From positions 1-36,118 of the forward strand of contig CAYGZL010000009.1 of NCBI GenBank assembly GCA_964354345.1: a stretch of 36,118 nucleotides of DNA. Direction: 5' to 3'. Shown here piece by piece: positions 31,801 through 36,118 of this stretch. Position 1 is the stretch's first letter. Every line of letters begins with the position of its first letter. The notes under the pieces are model-generated. The model saw only the letters and a list, made by a program, of their open reading frames with translations. It was not told where the DNA came from and searched no databases. A program made the position numbers and the translations under genes. This DNA comes from CAYGZL01 sp964354345 (lineage in GTDB: Bacteria; Chloroflexota; Anaerolineae; Anaerolineales; UBA4823).

Positions 31801-32202
31801 CAATTTTCATCTGGATTCCTCCGGATTCGTAGGTGATGCAATTCCCGCCTAACCGTACACTCCGGTCTCCGATCTATTCTAACTGGACGCAATGCTACGA
31901 ATTCCGGCTGAAGGCGATGCGCAATTTCTTCAAGCGTTGGGTGAAACCAACCCCAACGGGAGGCGGGTGCGCCTAGACTGTCGCCCATGTGTGGGACGAG
32001 GTAGAAGACGACCATGAGCGACAAGTTATGTCGCGGATGCATGGGCGGGAGGCGGGAGGTAGTAGTTCGTTTCAGGCGACCCAAGGCCGTCTGATGCTGA
32101 TCAGCTGAGCACGCTGGAAGGACATCCAAGTATTGTATTTTAACGGTATACTTGGCATGAATTCCTGACCAGGAATTTCCATTTTTAAATCACAAGGACC
32201 CT
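31801..32202. other. Gene-poor stretch with a doubtful coding remnant
   Basis: A minus-strand open frame (about 31800-32129) gives a protein-like segment, including RWGWFHPTLEEIAHRLQPE and FVALRPVRIDRRPE, but with no recognisable family, no ribosome-binding site and overlap with the SUMF1 remnant. It may be part of another dead gene. The end of the stretch holds the upstream region of the MFS gene. Confidence 0.3.
32160..32177. promoter_or_regulatory. Inverted repeat upstream of the MFS gene (possible operator)
   Basis: AATTCCTG-AC-CAGGAATT is a perfect 8-bp inverted repeat with a two-base centre, 26 bases before the MFS start codon and 8 bases after a TATACT box (32147-32152). No convincing -35 box is seen. 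It differs from the GntR operator of the regulon. Confidence 0.4.
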
Positions 32203-33405
32203 ATGGACAATTCCCAGGAAGAAGCACTGCTCGCCACAGCCACTGCCGCACCAGTTGCCTACGAAGAAGACTTCCACACCGCCGAGGTGATCACCGTGGC
32301 AGCCGCACATGGCGCTCACGATACCTATTTCTCTTACCTGCCAACCATCCTGCCGCTGCTGATCCAGAACTTCTCACTCAACACCGCTCAAGCCGGGCTG
32401 TTGTCAGCCTGCACGCAGATCCCCAACCTGCTGCAGCCGGTGATCGGACACCTGGCAGACCGTAGGAATCTGAGGACGCTGGTAGTGATGGCTCCAGCAA
32501 TCTCAGGCCTGCTGATTACTCTGGTGGGGGTGGCGCCTAATTTTGGCGTTTCCGCGCTACTGCTGCTCCTGGCAGGTTTCAGCACTGCCGGCTTCCACGC
32601 TATCGCCCCGGCCATGGTTGGTGCGCATTCCGGGCGCAAGGTGGGTCGGGGGATGGGTTTCTTCATGGTGGGGGGCGAAATGGGTTTTGGCCTTGGTCCG
32701 CTGATGGCGGTGGCTGTCATCGGCGCGCTCACCCTGCGCGGGTTGCCCTGGCTGATGACATTGGGCATGCTCGCCTCGCTCATCCTTTACGTCCGCATGA
32801 AAAATGCCTCTACCGTTAAGCAGTTAAAGTATGCGCCCAGCCTTCCCGCCCGTCAGGCGCTGTGGGAAATGCGCGGGTTGATGCTGCCAATCATGGCAAT
32901 CACCTTTATCACGGGCTTTTTGAACGCCAATATCGTTAACTACCTGCCGACCTTCATGTCGCGCGAGGGGGCGGTGTTCTCCCTGGCAGGCGCTTCGCTG
33001 GCGGTGGTGGAGCTGAGTGGTACGGTGGGGGTGTTCTTGATGGGGGTCTTCAGCGACCGCCTGGGCTACCGCAGCATTGCCCTGCTCGGTACGCTGGCCT
33101 CGGCGATTTTCTCTGCCGGATTCCTGCTGACGCAGGGTTGGGTGCAAATCGTCATGTTGGTAGGGATCGGCTTGAGTGCCTTTGTAGCCAATCCGATCTT
33201 TTTGGCGATTGTTCAGACGAAGTTCAAATCCAACCGCTCCCTGGCAAATGGGGTCTATATGTCGTCCAGTTTTATTTTACGCTCCAGCGTGGTGGTGATT
33301 GTCGGCCTGCTGGCAGACCACTTTGGTATGCGCCCGGTGTTTGTGGGTAGCGCTGTGGCGGCGCTGTTGGCCATACCACTGATTTACCTGCTGCCAGCCA
33401 GTTAA
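32203..33405 (+). CDS. MFS transporter (fosmidomycin-resistance-like)
   Basis: This 400-residue major-facilitator protein has about twelve hydrophobic segments. After a ~30-residue acidic cytoplasmic N-terminus comes AAAHGAHDTYFSYLPTILPLL, the type of first helix seen in Fsr-like transporters; the loop GHLADRRNLR between helices 2 and 3 is the MFS signature A, repeated in the second half as GVFSDRLGYRS. Fsr-like members export drugs or small metabolites by proton antiport. The substrate cannot be assigned from the sequence. It stands alone, is not linked to the sugar regulon by operator or operon, and has its own inverted repeat upstream. Confidence 0.8.
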   Translation: MDNSQEEALLATATAAPVAYEEDFHTAEVITVAAAHGAHDTYFSYLPTILPLLIQNFSLNTAQAGLLSACTQIPNLLQPVIGHLADRRNLRTLVVMAPAISGLLITLVGVAPNFGVSALLLLLAGFSTAGFHAIAPAMVGAHSGRKVGRGMGFFMVGGEMGFGLGPLMAVAVIGALTLRGLPWLMTLGMLASLILYVRMKNASTVKQLKYAPSLPARQALWEMRGLMLPIMAITFITGFLNANIVNYLPTFMSREGAVFSLAGASLAVVELSGTVGVFLMGVFSDRLGYRSIALLGTLASAIFSAGFLLTQGWVQIVMLVGIGLSAFVANPIFLAIVQTKFKSNRSLANGVYMSSSFILRSSVVVIVGLLADHFGMRPVFVGSAVAALLAIPLIYLLPAS

Positions 33406-33509
33406 CACCGCTATCCTGAGCAACGGCGACCATTACCGCATCCGTGCATTTTTCTGTATAATAACAACAGCAGGTAGCTCTCACCGGTAAAAAGTGTACG
33501 CCACCATGG

Positions 33510-33910
33510 TCGAAAAGCTGGGATGAAATCCGACGGATCATCGAGACTCTCGTGACAGAATCCCCGTCGGATGCACAGCGCCTTTTCGGCTGGAACCCGC
33601 AGAATGATCGCATGGATACCGCCGGTATTTCTCCGCTGATCGAGAATGTCCTCTGCGTCAGATTTGCTAAACGATAGAACTGAGCGATCGTTTTTAAAAA
33701 TGAACCGGCATTTGGCCAGGGACAGAGCCTGTCTTTCATCGTGGGTACGGCGGATAATTGGTCTGGTTGCCGTGGCTTTCCTGGCCAGTCGAATTTTCCG
33801 GAAGTGAGTGTGATTGATTTACCTTCAGGCATAATGATGGGCATCTTGGCTCTACGCCGGCGAGCGATATTCATGATCCCCAGTGGGTCAAATCGACTGC
33901 GCCGGTGAAG
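33510..33910 (+). pseudogene. Remnants of an unrecognised gene
   Basis: The 618-base gap between the MFS and acetyltransferase genes holds two protein-like pieces. One reads WDEIRRIIETLVTESPS, then AQRLFGWNPQNDRMDTAGIS up to a TAG near 33676. The other, in another frame, reads FGQGQSLSFIVGTADNWSG, then GFPGQSNFPEVSVIDLPSG and ends in TGA near 33908. Neither has a start with a ribosome-binding site. They look like parts of one or two dead genes, but I cannot name a family. Confidence 0.35.
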
Positions 33911-34023
33911 TAGGTGTAATCAACGTTCCCATAAACCGGTGTTCGGGTGGTCTTTGCCAGCTTTTCCCGGTCAAGAATGTAGCAAGAAAACGATTTATAA
34001 ATTAAAATTTTGGCAAAACCAGC

Positions 34024-34572
34024 ATGCATCCAATGAATCTGGCTCAAATAACGCTGAACATCAGCCTTGCGGACAGCTTAACTCCAGCCCAAAAAGCGGA
34101 AATCATCTGCTTGTGTACTGCAGCTTATGCGGAAAATTTTGACAACATGTTTGAGATGTTGCCAGGCTCCATGCATATGCTGGCTTGCTTGAATGGCGAA
34201 CTTGTCAGCCATGCAGCCTGGGTCACCCGCTGGTTGCAGCCTGCTGGTTGTGCATGCCTGCGCACTGCTTATGTTGAAGCCGTGGCGACCGCTCCGGTTT
34301 ATCAACATCGCGGCTTCGCGACCGCTGTCCTGCGCGAGCTACAGGCGCACATTGGTGATTACGATCTGGGAGGGCTGTCTCCATCTGATGCAGGCTTTTA
34401 TATGCCGCTTGGCTGGGAGTTGTGGCGCGGCCCACTTGCCATCCGTATGCCAGAAGGTCTGTTGCCGACGCCGCCTGATGAACAAGTCATGATATTGAGA
34501 CTTGCGCACACACCTGATCTTGATCTGGATACGCTATTGACTGCCGAGTGGCGAAACGGAGAGTTATGGTAA
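34024..34572 (+). CDS. GNAT acetyltransferase, AAC(2')-I-like
   Basis: This 182-residue GCN5-type N-acetyltransferase has the acetyl-CoA loop VYQHRGFATAVLRE near residues 97-110 (the Q/RxxGxG/A motif as QHRGFA), preceded by the strand YVEAVATAP. Its layout resembles chromosomal aminoglycoside 2'-N-acetyltransferases: similar length, MHMLACLNGELVSHAAWVTR, LGGLSPSDAGFYMPLGWELWRGP, and an end LDTLLTAEWRNGELW that parallels the (S)LDxxxxxxxxWRxGxxW tail. Many environmental members have other roles, so resistance is not claimed. No clear Shine-Dalgarno precedes ATG 34024; ATG 34033 is an alternative start. Confidence 0.75.
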   Translation: MHPMNLAQITLNISLADSLTPAQKAEIICLCTAAYAENFDNMFEMLPGSMHMLACLNGELVSHAAWVTRWLQPAGCACLRTAYVEAVATAPVYQHRGFATAVLRELQAHIGDYDLGGLSPSDAGFYMPLGWELWRGPLAIRMPEGLLPTPPDEQVMILRLAHTPDLDLDTLLTAEWRNGELW

Positions 34573-34584
34573 CCTTTAGCCGCC

Positions 34585-35818
34585 ATGACCGACGATAAGC
34601 CTTTTTGGAAAATGGCTATACAGAGTCCGACCGTTTCGCAGCCAACCGTCAACGCCCCCTCTCGAGTTGTACGCCTGTACTATCTCGACTGGCTGCGCGT
34701 CATCGCCACGCTGGGGGTTTTCCTCTTCCATGCAACCAACGTGTTCAATACCACCGGCTTCGTCATCAAGAACGCCGAGTGCACCGATTTGATCACGAAC
34801 AACCAGGCGTTCTTCTTTCCATAGGGGATGCCTCTCTTCTTCCTGGTCGCCGGGGTAGGGAGTTGGTTTGCGCTGCGGCAGCGCTCAGCACCCAGTTCAT
34901 CCGTGAACGCACCAGCCGGGTGATTGCCCCCTTCTTCGTTGGAACCCTCTTGCTCGGACCAATCCAGCTCTAACTCGGATGGCGCCACGAGACCCAGACA
35001 GGTGTGACGGATGGGATTTTCCTGGAGTTCGTGGCAGACCGCCTGTCGAGTATCGGTCCCAAGCTCTTCGGAGCGATCGGGTATCCCGTGTGGTTCCTGG
35101 GTTACCTGTTCGCCTTCTCGCTGCTTGCCCTGCCTCTTTTCATCTGGCTCAAGGGGGAAGCGGGACGGAGGATGGTTGCACGTCTGGCACAGCTGTGCGA
35201 CCATCACGGCGCCATCCTGCTCTTCATCCTCCCCCTCATCGTGGTGCGCCTGGGTCTCCATCCCTTCTTCCCGCAAGAGCACGACTGGGCTGATTTCTTC
35301 TCCTTCGGTGCATTTTTTGTCCTGGGCTACCTGCTGTTTGCTAACGAGCGGTTCACCGGGATCATCCAGCGCGATTGGGCTGTGCTGTTTGGGGTCGGGA
35401 TTGTGGCCACGCTGGCGGCGATGGCGATTGGCATGTCGCTTGAGTCGTTCAGTATTGAAGCGCCGCCCTGCACGATTTGGGAGTTCCTCTTGTGGGGGCT
35501 CATTGCAGTCAATGGCTGGTGTCGGACAGCCTTCATGCTGTTCGTCGGCATGCGTTTCCTGGACCGTGACAGCCAAACACTGCGCTACAGCCAGGATACC
35601 ATCCTGCCGTTCTTTGTGGTTCACCAGACGGTGATTGTTGTCATCGCCTACTTCGTCGTGCAGTGGGAGGCGACCATAGGCCTCAAGCTGCTGGTTGTCG
35701 TCCTCGGCTCATTTGGGGCGTCCCTCTGGTGATCGAATGGATCATCAAGCCGGTGAGTATCCTGCGGGTACTGTTCGGTATGAAGATAGGACAGCTCGTA
35801 AAGAGAGAAGAGCGTTAG
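34585..35818 (+). pseudogene. Acyltransferase-3 family membrane protein, multiply broken
   Basis: The intact family consists of ~390-residue membrane acyltransferases (OpgC/OatA type) with about ten helices. The N-terminus reads VVRLYYLDWLRVIATLGVFL with the catalytic-type His in LFHATNVF, then hits TAG at 34822-34824. The frame continues (GMPLFFLVAGVGSWFALRQRS), shifts near 34870-34890 to STQFIRERTSRVIAPFFVGT, meets TAA at 34971-34973, then runs open through the membrane half (YPVWFLGYLFAFSLL to TILPFFVVHQTVIVVIAYF). It shifts again near 35720 to VIEWIIKPVSILRVLFGMK, ending at TAG 35816-35818. That is two nonsense changes and two frameshifts. Confidence 0.85.
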
Positions 35819-35820
35819 CC

Positions 35821-36060
35821 ATGCGGATCTACTTAATTCGCCATGGGGAAAGCCAGGCTAACCTGCTGCATGAGATTTCGAATCGAGGCCTTCGGCATGG
35901 ATTGACCCCTAAAGGACGTGAGCAAGCCGAGACAAAGAAACTGCTTCAACGAATAGCCAGGCAATCCCTTTCGCCGGGTGGACGGATTGTCATCGCTGAC
36001 ATTGCCTTTCCGAGCACATCTTCTCGTGCGGAAGCCTCTCAGTCTTGGGCGGCTTATTAG
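35821..36060 (+). pseudogene. Histidine phosphatase (phosphoglycerate mutase-like) N-terminal fragment, probably broken
   Basis: The first ~45 residues are a good match to the histidine phosphatase family: MRIYLIRHGESQAN with the RHG motif at 7-9 and a phosphorylated His8, then GLTPKGREQAE. After about residue 50 the family pattern is lost, and the frame ends at TAG 36058-36060 after 79 residues, against about 200 for the family. A frameshift around 35970-36000 is likely. It follows the acyltransferase remnant by two bases. The sequence to the window end may hold further pieces. Confidence 0.6.
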
Positions 36061-36118
36061 GATGAAGTGGAAAGCTATTGGGCAGACGATGAAGCGAATG
36101 CAACAGGCAGACAGGCAG

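Noticed and set aside
31761..32129. Minus-strand 122-codon open frame as a full gene
   Set aside because: Parts look protein-like, but it overlaps the SUMF1 remnant, has no ribosome-binding site and matches no family I know; kept only as a doubtful remnant.
34680..35624. Minus-strand 314-codon open frame rich in Gln, Glu and Pro
   Set aside because: It is antisense to the acyltransferase remnant and its composition is that of a reverse shadow of membrane-protein codons; no motif is seen.
28180..35818. Selenocysteine read-through as an explanation for the interrupted genes, given the tRNA-Sec gene
   Set aside because: The first interrupting codons are TAG (28297, 34822) and TAA (28609, 34971, 22650 on the minus strand), not TGA, and the genes also carry frameshifts and lost active-site residues.

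Overview
The window looks like a piece of a Chloroflexota (Anaerolineae-type) chromosome. This is inferred from protein character: a large secreted protein with a long Thr/Pro-rich linker, SUMF1-domain and BMP lipoprotein genes, a type I-alpha glutamine synthetase and near-consensus sigma-70 promoters. No rRNA or taxonomic marker is present, so the assignment is tentative.

Region 1 (1-8.7 kb) is mostly housekeeping. It holds the tail of a PEP-utilising enzyme, tRNA-Glu(CTC), a long-chain acyl-CoA ligase, miaA and a YraN-family gene. A divergent tRNA-modification unit follows (ubiquitin-like sulfur carrier TtuB, sulfurtransferase TtuA, queuosine-precursor-type transporter). After it come glnA, a tRNA-Sec (selC) gene, a membrane M50 protease and an FmdB-type zinc ribbon gene that ends at a textbook terminator.

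Region 2 (8.7-21.5 kb) is the most interesting part: a two-armed catabolic regulon. A plus-strand operon of seven genes (Gfo/Idh/MocA dehydrogenase, zinc MDR dehydrogenase, phosphotriesterase-type hydrolase, cupin phosphoglucose-isomerase-like protein, D-2-hydroxyacid dehydrogenase, shikimate-dehydrogenase-like protein, FGGY kinase) converges on a minus-strand operon of four genes (zinc MDR dehydrogenase, SDR, xylulokinase, second MDR dehydrogenase). A GntR/UTRA regulator is divergent from the minus arm. The same 18-bp inverted repeat, TGTAATGACAGGATTACA, lies just after the -10 box of the plus-arm promoter and again in the divergent gntR/minus-arm promoter, more than 11 kb away. This ties eleven enzymes into one regulon. 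It has no transporter or aldolase and matches no pathway I can name.

Region 3 (21.5-28.1 kb, minus strand) encodes secreted proteins: a 1418-residue metzincin-like protease with a Thr/Pro linker and calcium-binding C-terminal repeats, a broken BMP-family lipoprotein gene with an internal deletion, and an exported SUMF1-domain protein without the usual catalytic cysteines.

Region 4 (28.1-36.1 kb) is a gene graveyard with a few intact genes. Intact are a GH127-type beta-L-arabinofuranosidase, a small hypothetical protein, an MFS transporter and an AAC(2')-I-like GNAT acetyltransferase. Broken are a metallo-beta-lactamase-fold gene, a second SUMF1-domain gene, an unrecognised gene at 33.5-33.9 kb, an acyltransferase-3 gene and probably a histidine-phosphatase gene.
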